From Bugula neritina (Eukaryota; Bryozoa; Gymnolaemata; Cheilostomatida; Bugulidae): a DNA stretch of 64,000 nucleotides. The notes under the pieces were generated by a model. It did no database searches. It was not told the origin of the DNA and saw only the letters and a list, made by a program, of their open reading frames with translations. The stretch is from assembly GCA_964035545.1 (NCBI GenBank), contig OZ037766.1, positions 23,954,767 through 24,018,766 of the forward strand. Reading direction: 5' to 3'. Positions 46,201 to 56,772 of the stretch are shown here, in pieces; position 1 is the stretch's first letter, and each line of letters begins with the position of its first letter. A program made the position numbers and the translations under genes.

Positions 46201-49200
46201 CAATTATAAGCTAACCATGCTTGTTGTAAAGTATGTATAATGCCGTAAAGGTTTCTGACTTTTTAGTGTGTGCATGGAAGCCTTTTATCACAATAATTGA
46301 CAAAAATCAGGTGGACTTATCTCAATGACAAGACAATTATTGTTGCCTTTATGATTTAACTATAAGAACGGACTTTATGTTGTTTCACTTACAATTTACA
46401 AACTCAATTAGTTCAAATGAAAACTACAATTTTTCAAAAATGTGTGATGTAGTTACAAAAATCACATTTAATATACCAAAGCAACTCAACTACATTTTAG
46501 GGTGTGAGTGCAATAATCATGCGAGCAGTTGCCATTTTGATCCCGCTGTCTACCACGCCTCGGGAAACGTCAGCGGAGGTGTTTGTGATAATTGTCTGCA
46601 TAACACTGCTGGCCTCAACTGTGAGGCTTGCAGACCTGGCTTTTACCAAGACCCAGTGAAGGATTTGAAAGACAGATATATATGTCAGCGTGAGTGAATC
46701 ACAATATCATAGCATTCGACTACTGATATATTATCGCATTATTCTCGCATTGTTATATAACGTATTATTATATTTTATTACATTATATTATGTTATGTTA
46801 TCTTATTTTATATTATATTGTCTTTTATTCTATTTTCTTGTATTATTGTAAGTTATATAAGAGTGTATTATATTGTGTTATAATTTATTATATTATAATA
46901 TATTATGTTATAATCTTTTATATCGTATTATATTATTTTACAATATATTATATTATGCTTTTTAAATTATATTATATTATATATGGTAGTTCTTCTAGAC
47001 CAAGCAGCTACATGTCACCGAATAAGCATTTTTAGCAAAAAATCTAAATGGAGGAATTATAGTGAAATCACATTAATCGTAGACAGGCAAAAAAGATGTC
47101 TTAACTTCCAACGTTTGAACTTGTCCATATAATCTGTGAACTATATAATTGAAGCTCTATATATGTGATGTTGTAGCATGTAACTGCAGCTTGTTAGGTG
47201 TAGACCCAAACTCCGTGGAGCCATGTAATGAACGAAATGGACAATGCATGTGTTTACCTAATGTGGTTGGCAGATCATGTGACCAATGTTTGCAAAATCA
47301 TTGGGGGTTGGCAAGTGGTGCAGGTTGTCTGCCATGCATGTGTAGCCATGAAGGAAGTTCTTCTTTGCAGTGCAATGAGGTTGATGGACAATGTTCATGC
47401 AGAGCCGGATGGAGTGGAAGGCAGTGTGATCATGGTATGCTTTTACACCAGAGTGCTTAAATAATTCATATACGTATATAATATGATATTTAAAGTGTAT
47501 TATATTATATAATGACGTGTATTCTATGAATTTGTTTATTTGCTACTTGTAGTAGTTTAAAAAAAAACTTGAGCAATTTTTTTTTAAATATACAATAAGT
47601 TTTCACAAAAACTCACGAACTATTAATTTTAATTCCTTTTTATAAGCTAAAACAATGCATATTTTAATCATTATATGTGTGTATGTATATTACAGTCTTA
47701 TACTTTTTTAGTTATGGAACGGTTAAATAGTTCTTGTCCACATCAAAATCTTACTGGCTACTTGATTCCGGGACAAACAAAGGTCAAGGTCAAGCTGCTC
47801 GATGACTTTTTTGGTGTTTTGGCAGAAGGAGTTCATCAATTTGTCAACTTATATGATTCTGAAGAGTGCATTTATTTTGCCAACATTATGAGTGAGTCAA
47901 TTAGTTGAACACTGCTTTGTAGTAACTTCTCATTAGTGCAATGAGTCATGAGTTATACAGCTTTTAATACACCCTATACTCATATTTGACAGTGTAACAA
48001 CTATAAGAGCATCATTATGCATTGGCATGTATACTGGTTACGAATTTATAGTGATATATTTGTTATTACCTTCTACCAAGGGGATATAATTTCTTGCTAC
48101 TGTATTTTACCATCTTTAGGAATATCTCAATAGTTTTTGAAATTTTTTATATGGTTGCTTTTAAGCCCCTTTACATACCACATCCAAAAGAAACTGCAGG
48201 TGTTACAAAATGTTTTTAATTTAGTTGAGTAGTAATAAATAAAAACACAATTGCTTGTGATGTGCAAATACTGTGCAAAATTTTGTTTACTTGCATAAAT
48301 TTTCTGTTTGCTTACACTTGAATATATTGTTTGTATCGACATAGACTCACCAATACTTAGAAGACTGACGTTCAAAGCTAGCTATGATGATGTGCCATGT
48401 CATTTAACTGTGAATTTATTTAGCGTGGTTTCTATAATCAGAGCTTTAAAGAATCAGATTGATAACTTTCAAGAAGTTTGCAACAATGGTAAGTTACTCT
48501 TTTCAAGATAAAACTTTATTACTCTTATTTACTAAAAAGTGTTTTGAAATATTAAGGGAATACTTTAATGCTTATATAAACATATAAAATATTATTTAGA
48601 CTGTCACATGTCTACTGAGATGTCACCTTCATATGAATGTCAAAGAAATGTGCTGACAGTCTATTGGCCAACTGACAATGTGTACTCTGTTGACACAAAG
48701 GAAGTTCCTGGTGACCTGAGAGTTACTCTGAGAGAGAGGCTGGTTGATCACGAGACAACATATTCGGAGATTAGGGTTCCGATTCTTACCCAAACGTAAG
48801 TAGAGCGTAATACTGATAACATTACACAATAGTGTAATGTTATATAGTACAGTGTAATAATAATGGTGTAATGTAAGTATAGTGTAATGATAGTACTAAT
48901 GTAATGCATGTACAGTGCAATGGCGTAAATACTTATATCATGTATAGATATAGTGTCATGGTAATACTAGTGTAATGTAATTGTGATGTAATGATAACAA
49001 TAAAGTAATGCAAGTATAACAATGTAATAATAATGCTAATGTAATATCATTACAGCTGGGTACAATGTTAAAACTTTAGTTAATTAGCAGGGAATCAGCA
49101 GTTTATTAAATTTAATATAAAAAAGCTTGAAAAGTTTTTTCACAGTTCATGCTGTTAGTTTCTTTATTTTTTTAGCAAGTTGCCTGTTTGTATAACTTTT

Positions 49201-49489
49201 TATTAATTCTAATGTGTTTAATGGAAACTATATTTTCATTATCATGATTATTTTAGGTTGTGATTCTACCAGCGGTATTTGCATTTTTCAAGGGATATAC
49301 CAGGTTTATAATGTAAAAAGGTTTTAGTCTTGCATGCTGATAATAGAATTTAGTTGTGGTGCTTTTTATTCTGTTTACAGTGTTAAGGCAAGAAAAAATG
49401 TAAAAGGAGAAACGATACAACTGATACTCCGCTCAACCTGTGCTGATCACACCATGACATATGACCCTATCAGTGATGTCTGTCGCTAA
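43229..49489 (+). CDS. Laminin beta-type short arm (LN + LE) with novel C-terminal cassette, 692 aa
   Basis: Exons: 43229-43283, 43746-44308, 44694-44808, 45386-45534, 45893-46013, 46501-46689, 47177-47434, 47712-47891, 48345-48488, 48600-48795, 49381-49489 (TAA 49487-49489); 2,079 nt in frame. The start is the first of two adjacent ATGs. Exon 1 plus the head of exon 2 gives a signal peptide ([15 protein letters not shown]). Residues about 30-270 are a laminin N-terminal domain of beta type: [86 protein letters not shown]. Laminin EGF domains follow to residue 483 ([44 protein letters not shown]), the last truncated. Residues 484-692 are the cassette. No laminin IV domain or coiled coil. Head-to-head with the gamma-type gene. 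Confidence 0.93.
43505..43592. repeat. TATG/TATA palindromic simple repeat (beta-like intron 1)
   Basis: Alternating purine-pyrimidine sequence with a perfect palindrome around ACATATGTTCATATAT; no coding. Confidence 0.8.
46740..46985. repeat. TTATA-rich simple-sequence tract (beta-like intron)
   Basis: Degenerate TATTATATTA repeats over about 245 bp between the LE2 and LE3 exons. Confidence 0.8.
47712..49489 (+). other. C-terminal cassette (CC1-CC4), beta-like copy
   Basis: CC1 47712-47891, CC2 48345-48488, CC3 48600-48795, CC4 49381-49489; entry phase 1, then 1, 1, 2. Eight cysteines, two per exon. CC1, CC2 and CC4 are strongly diverged from the other copies, but CC3 is nearly identical at the DNA level over most of its length. 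Confidence 0.87.
48796..49060 (+). repeat. Minisatellite with splice-donor-like units (beta CC3-CC4 intron)
   Basis: After the donor GTAAGTAGAGCGTAATACT the intron repeats GTAATGTAAGTATAGTGTAA-like units for about 260 bp, as in the other two genes. Confidence 0.75.
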
Positions 49490-50366
49490 ATCAATGTGGA
49501 GACATCATTTGGAAAATCCAAATCTTTGCAGACTAATTTTGAAGCACATTTAATTGATGACTTCAAAATTGTCAAGTAATTTAATATAATATTACAAAAC
49601 ATTCTGTTGTGTGCTAACTATGTTACATAACTGAATATTATAATCATCAATTGTAAAAAAAAGAAAACTAAAGCTAACTAGTATATTAATTTATCGTTTA
49701 AAAAATTCTTTGCATTTTCTTTGTGTATATGATTTTTATGTATATCGTATAAAGCATTTCTTCTACAGCTTCTGCCACAATTTTTATTTTGAATAAAAAT
49801 CTGCAAGAGTTGTCTTTTCTTAACAGAACTGAGTTTGAAAATGCCCATCAGCATGCTTTTAATTTTATAACTGTAGAAATGACATATTATTTTAACTAGT
49901 AATTGCAATAAAAAAATGATACACTTTCCAAACGATCAATTTTAATGAACCAAACATGATTTTATAGCAGTAAATTATTTGTTGATTTTAAAAAGTATTT
50001 TGATACAATGAAGTTATAGAGTTGTATTGCTGCATTGTACATAATAAACTTTAAAAACAGATAATTAAAGCTATCAACTGGTGTTAGAAGAAGGGCATGT
50101 AGTATGAGTCCTAACTATGTGTTTCTATTTAGCAGTAGTAAAGCAAAGATTGCTTGTCACATGGCTTACAAGTTGAGAAATTCGCAAATATGAAAATTGA
50201 ACATTGTAGAATAGTGTGTCTTAATCTGGTAACACTGTGTGTATGAGACTTTATTGTGTATCTCATTCTACAGTTATTCTTTGAGTCTTCTTTGTAAGAT
50301 TATCACTTCTTGGCAGGTCCTCCCTTGTCTGTGACGCTCTCAGCTGTTCACATTATATGCTTTTTG
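49490..50366. other. 3' flank of the beta-like gene
   Basis: AT-rich, no exon recognised. A plus-strand AATAAA at 49792-49797 may be the polyadenylation signal. Confidence 0.5.
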
Positions 50367-50675
50367 TCCTATGTATACATGTATGTACGTATGTATACAT
50401 GTATGTACGTATGTATGCATGTATGTACGTATGTATGCATGTATGTACGTATGTATGCATGTATGTACGTATGTATGCATGTATGTACGTATGTATGCAT
50501 GTATGTACGTATGTATGCATGTATGTACGTATGTATGCATGTATGTACGTATGTATGCATGTATGTACGTATGTATGCATGTATGTACGTATGTATGCAT
50601 GTATGTATGTATGTATGTATGTATGTATGTATGTATGTATGTATGTATGTATGTATGTATGTATGTATGTATGTA
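50367..50675. repeat. Left GTAT/GTAC minisatellite arm
   Basis: About twelve 20-bp units (GTATGTACGTATGTATGCAT) to about 50600, then pure GTAT to 50675, where the Tc1 element begins. Confidence 0.95.
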
Positions 50676-52447
50676 CAGTGCTGTGAAAAAGTTTAAGGAC
50701 GCTTCCCTGTTTTCCATAATAGCAATGTTCCAAGCTAATTTTAAGACATAACTAATGCCTTTCCATAGGCATGGTGCCTATCAAAATGATCCTTAAAATC
50801 TCCTTATCTCATTCATATAAATTATAAGTGTCTCTTTTTACATCCTCTAAAAACTTAGGTGAAACAATGAGATACTATGCATATATGGGAATTATTCAAC
50901 GTTCTCACAATTTGTGTGTACTGTAGAACATCAGAATATTTTACTTGAAACATAGAAAAATATTATATGTGAATTGTTATACACATTATAGCAGCATTGC
51001 AAAACACAGTGCTTTAAATTTTAGTATCAATATTTTGTTGGCTAGCCTTTATTCTCAATCACAAGTTGGCAGCGACGAGGCATCGACTTGTACAACTTCT
51101 CCAACTCCTTTTCAGTCACGACATGATGCCATGCATGAATTACAGGCTTTATGAGTGTCACCTTAGTTGTTGGTTTTTGTGAAGAGACTATTTTAGCCAT
51201 TCTTGACCATAAATTTCTTATTGGATTCAAGTCCCGGCTTTGTGCTGGCCAGTTAAGCGTTGAGACCCTCTGCTTTTTCATCCACTTTTTAACAGTTTTT
51301 GCCCAATGGCATGGTGCATTGTCATCTTCAAATATGTTAATTTCATTTAAAAAGAAGTTTTTTATGATTGGAAGGAGTTTAGCATTAAGATTCTCCATAT
51401 ATTTTTGAGCATTAACATCATTCCAGAGCAATTACTGAGTCGACCTACACTTTTTCGTGTTATGCAACCCTAGAACATAACACCGATAGAGTGCTTATTT
51501 GTTCGAAGAATAAATTAGGGGTTATGTTTTTCATACTGGTATCTTTTAACACAACAGTTTCCAGCATGGTTGTTCACATTAAATATGGATTCATCTGAAA
51601 AAATTACTTTTTTTCTAATCATTCACTGTCTAATTACCAGGCTCCCTGGTCCACCGTAACCGGCTTTTTTGCTGCTTCTCGGTTGGTTGAGGCTTCCTCT
51701 TGCTTTGCGGCCATGTAAACCATGGCTCAGCAATCTTGCCTTATCAGGGATGTTGAAGCTGGTGTTCCTGTTGATTCTGACTATTCCTTGCCTACTCAAG
51801 ACTTGTTTTATGGCAATCTTTCTTGCTGATCCCAATGAGAACCTTGTTATCTCTAGGTGTGCTTATTTTTGGTTGGCCATTTTCAGGTCCATCTGCTACA
51901 CTACCAGTGTCCATAAACTTCTTGATAAATTGATGTACAGTTGTCTTTACTTTGCCAACCTTTTCAGATATTTTCCTAATTGAATAACCTTCTTTTTGCA
52001 AGAAAATTATTACAAACTTTGCCTCTGAAGGAAGATTTACAGCTCTCATTTAGTCTATGGGCAGCACCCAAGTAGACACCATGTAAAATCTCACAACTAA
52101 ATGACATATTTTAAATTATAAAAGAAAGTTATACTTTATGATATCATGATGCCACGCACAAAGTCAAATTTCACTATTTAGCCTTTTGTGGTTATAAAAG
52201 TCGATAAACTTTGGTTACATAAAAATACAGGAGTTGCGCTTCCTTAGCTGCCTGTGCACTTGGCCCAGAAATGGGTAGAAAAAATCACAACAGCAAGAAT
52301 TTAGAAGATGGAAATTGTAGAGCACATTCTAAGGGTCATTTTGATATATAGAACTTGCAGGAAAATATTAAGAACTTACAAGAAATGCCTATTAAACAAG
52401 ATACATAGAAATTTCTGCAAGCATCCTTAAACTTTTTCACATCACTG
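50676..52447 (-). mobile_element. Inactive Tc1/mariner-family transposon
   Basis: 1,772 bp. Ends are inverted repeats: CAGTGCTGTGAAAAAGTTTA at 50676 and, reverse complemented, CAGTGATGTGAAAAAGTTTA ending at 52447. A subterminal inverted match (TATCAAAATGA(T/C)CCTTA(A/G)AAT, about 100 bases in) suggests long IR/DR-type ends. TA flanks both sides (50674-50675 and 52448-52449), the usual target duplication. The interior encodes a broken transposase on the minus strand. Confidence 0.94.
51042..52049 (-). pseudogene. Degenerate Tc1/mariner transposase
   Basis: N-terminal helix-turn-helix region at 52049-51792 (GYSIRKISEKVGKVKTTVHQ), then a frameshift into 51835-51623, then a third segment with stop codons around 51595-51431 that keeps the first catalytic-Asp motif (FSDESIF). 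The C-terminal part 51431-51042 keeps EDDNAPCH (second Asp), but the third acidic position reads NPIRNLW where active members have Glu. Frameshifts, stops and the lost acidic residue make it non-functional. Confidence 0.9.
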
Positions 52448-52449
52448 TA

Positions 52450-52455
52450 TGTATG

Positions 52456-52489
<34 letters not shown>

Positions 52490-52905
52490 TGTATGTATGT
52501 ATGTATGTATGTATGTATGTATGTATGTATGTATGTATGTATATATGTATGTACGTATGTATGTACGTATGTATGTACGTATGTACGTACGTATGTACGT
52601 ATGTATGTACGTATGTATGTACGTATATATGTACATATGTACGCATGTACGCATGTACGCATGTACGCATGTACGCATGTACGCATGTACGCATGTACGC
52701 ATGTACGCATGTACGCATGTACGCATGTACGCATGTACGCATGTACGCATGTACGCATGTACGCATGTACGCATGTATGTGCGTATGTATGTGCGTATGT
52801 ATGTGCGTATGTACGCATGTACGCATGTACGCATGTACGCATGTACGCATGTACGCATGTACGCATGTACGCATGTATGCATGTAGGTATGTATGTATAC
52901 ATATA
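52450..52905. repeat. Right GTAT/GTAC/GCAT minisatellite arm
   Basis: Pure GTAT next to the transposon (to about 52540), then GTAC-interspersed units, then an 8-bp ATGTACGC array (about 52640-52775 and 52810-52875). It frames the Tc1 insertion with the left arm. Confidence 0.95.
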
Positions 52906-53293
52906 CTCATGCATATGTCTTCATTTATTTATTTGTTGCTTCTGGCACTTCATAATAATATCTTATATAATCTGATATGCAGATTTTTTATATCAATTAG
53001 TTATAAGGGTTCTAATTTGATTTGTATGTTTATACATGCCATGCAATACTTTGCAATAAAATTTTAGAATAATATGATTTTGTTCACTGTAATACAGGAT
53101 AAGCAGAGAGGTGGGAAAATAGGCATCGTTATCATGTGTCATTGCAGATAGGGAGAATTATATTCTTTTCAAGTAGAATTCATGTTTGCATCAGTTGAAA
53201 AATCTATTAACCTTATAATGCGTTATGTATTTTTTTATTATTGAATTATATACCAACAAAGATAACGATATTTAAAAACACAACATAATTGCA
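52906..53293. other. 3' flank of the repeat-protein gene
   Basis: AT-rich with no exon recognised. A minus-strand AATAAA at 53234-53239, about 55 bases after the stop, is a good polyadenylation signal candidate. Confidence 0.5.
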
Positions 53294-56200
53294 TCAGTCG
53301 TTCTGTGGTGCACAGCAACATAGCCTTTGCAAGAACTTTCTAAATCTTTTTGTTCTAGAAGTTCCCTCTCCTGCCACTCTTTCTCCTAAAACGGAAAAGA
53401 TCGTCAGTGTTACTCGAAGTATATCATACTTTACACACCACAGGTGATATGGCAAGACATTTTCAGAATCTTCAGATGCTATAAAATTAGGAGATATAAG
53501 TTTACAAATTTATATTCAACAGTAACTTACCATTATTATATCCATCAGTAGTAATTTTCTCTGTAGCTTCCACTAATCCATTTCCTTTGGCCATCTTCAA
53601 AGTGACATCACTTTTTTTGCAATGCTTAATTCTACCAACTTTTTCCAAACTTTTTATACTTTGATTTGGCTGTTCAGTGATAAAGCGCTCATCTTCCTTT
53701 ATGACCATATCATCTCCAGTTATTTCTCCATCTTTATGCATCAGATCTTCTATATTAACAAGCTTCTTTTTCTCCACCAGGATCTCAACATCTGTAATCT
53801 TTCCTGATTCACACTTTGATTTTTGTTTCTTATCCTGCTCATCTTTCTCTACCACTAACTCATCTTTAATTGTCTGTCCTGATCCATGCTTTGGCTCTCG
53901 TTTTTTAACAGCCTCATCTTTCTCCATTACTATATCATCTCTGACCATATCAACAGCTTCATGCTGGCACTTTTGGTTTTCAACAGGCTCACCCTCCTCT
54001 CCACCAATTTCGCCTTTTGCCATAACTCCTGTGTTGGTCTTCAGCTCTTCCGTCTTATCAGACTGATCCTCGGCCACCACCATGTTATCTCGGAGCATCT
54101 CTCTTGTTTCATTCTTTTGCTCTTCTTTATTAACATTCTTATCTTCCTCCAACACCATCTCATTATCAACCATCTGTTCTGCTCCGAAATTTTGCCTTTG
54201 GTTTTCACCAGCCTCATTTTCCTCCCCCTCCATATCATCTCTGACCATTTCTATCACTCGATGCTTGCCCTCCTTGTTCCCAACAGACTCGCATTGCTCT
54301 ACACCTATCTCGCCTTCTGCTGAAACTCCTGTTTTATGCTTTGGCTCATCCTTTGTAGCAGCCTCATTTTCCTCTATCACCATATCATCTCTGACTATCT
54401 GTCCTGCTCTATGCTTCTGCTCTCGTTTTTTACTAGGCTCATTCTCCTCTACCGCCTTCTTATTTTGGACCATCTTTCCTGTTTCATCTTTTGGCTCTTC
54501 TTTGTTAGTAAGTTTATCTTCCTCTACCACCATGTCATATTCTGTCATTTTTCCTGATCCACGCTTTGACTGTTCTTTCTTATCGTGCTCAACTTCTTTT
54601 TCTACTGTCTCATCTTTGACCATTTGCCCTGCTCCATGTTTCAACTCTCGTTTCTTACCAGCCTCATTCTCTTCTCTCTCTATATCATCTCTGACCATTT
54701 CTATTACTCGATGCTTGCCCTCTTTGTCCCCAACAGACTCGCATTGCTCTGCAACTTTCTCGCCTTCTGCTACAACTCCTGTTTTATGCTTTGGCTCATC
54801 CTTTGTAGCAGCCTCATTTTCCTCTATCACCATATCATCTCTGACTATCTGTCCTGCTCCATGCTTCTGCTCTTGTTTTTTACTAGGCTCATTCTCCTCT
54901 ACCACCTTCTTATTTTGGACCATCTTTCCTGTTTCATCTTTTGGCTCTTCTTTGTTAGTAAGTTTATCTTCCTCTACCACCATGTCATATTCTGTCATTT
55001 TTCCTGATCCACGCTTTGACTGTTCTTTCTTATCGTGCTCAACTTCTTTTTCTACTATCTCATCTTTGACCATTTGCTCTGCTCCATGTTTCAACTCTCG
55101 TTTCTTACCAGCCTCATTCTCTTCTCTCTCTATATCATCTCTGACCATTTCTATTACTCGATGCTTGCCCTCTTTGTCCCCAACAGACTCGCATTGCTCT
55201 GCAACTTTCTCGCCTTCTGCTACAACTCCTGTTTTATGCTTTGGCTCATCCTTTGTAGCAGCCTCATTTTCCTCTATCACCATATCATCTCTGACTATCT
55301 GTCCTGCTCCATGCTTCTGCTCTTGTTTTTTACTAGACTCATTCTCCTTTACCACCTTCTTATTTTGGACCATCTTTCCTGTTTCAGCTTTTGGCTCTTC
55401 TTTGTTAGTAAGTTTATCTTCCTCTACCACCATGTCATATTCTGTCATTTTTTCTGATCCACGCTTTGACTGTTCTTTCTTATCATGCTCAACTTCTTTT
55501 TCTACTATTTCATCTTTGACCATTTGCCCTGCTCCATGTTTCAACTCTCGTTTCTTACCAGCCTCATTCTCTTTTTTCTCCATATCATCTCTGACCATTT
55601 CTATCACTCGATGCTTGTCCTCTTTGTTCCCAACAGACTCGCATTGCTCTACACCTATCTCGCCTTCTGCTGAAACTCCTGTTTTATGCTTTGGCTCATC
55701 CTTTGTAGCAGCCTCATTTTCCTCTATCACCATATCATCTCTGACTATCTGTCCTGCTCCATGCTTCTGCTCTCGTTTTTTACTAGACTCATTCTCCTCT
55801 ACCACCATCTTATTGTGGACCATCTTTCCTGTTTCAATTTTTTGCTCTTCTTTGTTAGCAGGTTTATCTTCCTCTCCCACTATCCCATCTCCGACCATCT
55901 CTCCAGTTTCATGCTTTGACTGTTCCTTCTCAACAACCTCATCTTTCATTACCACTACCTCATCCTCTTTCTCCACACCAACTTCTGCTCCTGTTTCAGA
56001 TCCATATCTTGCCCAGCTAAAATATTTAATAATATTAAGCTTCTCTCATATATGCTTAGTTGAAGTTGTAAAGTTACATGTTGTTTAGTAACTTTTTGCA
56101 GTGAAAACATACAGCTATAGAGAAGCAAACAAGCATCTGTAGGCTATTATAGATAAGTTCTATGCTGACACACACCATGGGGTTTATGCCATCTTCCTTT

Positions 56201-56772
56201 ATGGTGTCAGGAAGAACATATCATCACATCTATATAACTACTGCGCTACATTAAAAGCCCTTTTTTCATGTTTCCAGCTTAGTCTGATGCTTGGACACTT
56301 TCAGTTATGAAGGCTTGCGACAATTATGGAAAATTTTAATCAAAAAATAAGTTTTATTGAAATAGATCTTCATTGCTATTCATATTTATTATACTAACAG
56401 TAATAAATTGTAAAATACTAAAACAACACTGACCTAGACTTATCGGAAATTAAACAATCGTAATAATTATTTCTTCAGCCGTGCCCTTTCCAGTATCACT
56501 AACAACTATTGGCATCTTCCAACCTAATGTGGCATCTATCTACTAAAGCTGAGTTGCTTTCTAAATAAATTATTATTATTTGCTTGTCAATAAAACTTAT
56601 TTAATACAACTATATCTGACATAATATTCATCTCAACTTACGAGTCTACAGAGCTCTCTGCTGTGCCAATCTTCTTGATCACGTAAAAAATGAAAAAGGG
56701 CAATAAAAATATGCATATAGTTTGCAATAAAGGAACACTGAAATTAAAAATATCAGTCAATAATACCTCCAT
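53294..56772 (-). CDS. Signal-anchored 25-aa-repeat charged protein, 902 aa
   Basis: Exons 5'->3': 56772-56642, 56016-53531, 53385-53294 (TGA 53296-53294); 2,709 nt in frame. Exon 1 encodes a short N-terminus and one membrane segment, residues about 14-32 (PLLQTICIFLLPFFIFYVI), followed by KK, so by the positive-inside rule the long C-terminal part should be cytosolic. Exon 2 is built of about 32 copies of a 25-aa repeat, K-H-x-x-G-x-M-V-x-D-x-M-V-x-E-E-N-E-x-x-x-K-x-E-x, grouped in sixes as a 150-aa (450-bp) unit. Exon 3 gives a basic tail ending CCCAPQND, with a Cys triplet that could be lipidated. The layout (short lumenal N-terminus, anchor, long charged repeats) recalls ER proteins such as p180/RRBP1 or triadin/junctin, but I see no sequence homology. 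Function unknown. Confidence 0.85.
53900..55850 (-). repeat. 450-bp tandem coding repeats (about four copies)
   Basis: Blocks starting near 54336, 54786, 55236 and 55686 are nearly identical at DNA level (for example 54780-55007 against 55230-55457), including synonymous positions. Each encodes six 25-aa subrepeats. Confidence 0.9.

Noticed and set aside
43229-49489. Full-length laminin beta chain
   Set aside because: After the LE repeats the model enters the cassette and reaches a stop; no laminin IV type B domain or coiled coil follows before the Tc1 element.
50367-50675. CRISPR-like regular repeats
   Set aside because: 20-bp units have no unique spacers; this is a eukaryotic minisatellite.
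50310-50751. Met-Tyr-Val-Cys frames across GTAT arrays (also 52336-53067)
   Set aside because: All frames of a 4-bp repeat stay open; no protein family signal.
54082-56088. 668-codon plus-strand frame opposite the repeat protein, and shorter plus-strand frames at 54336-55919
   Set aside because: Antisense shadow of a strongly biased repetitive coding sequence; no signal peptide, domain or splice logic. The minus frame has a proper anchor exon and tail exon.
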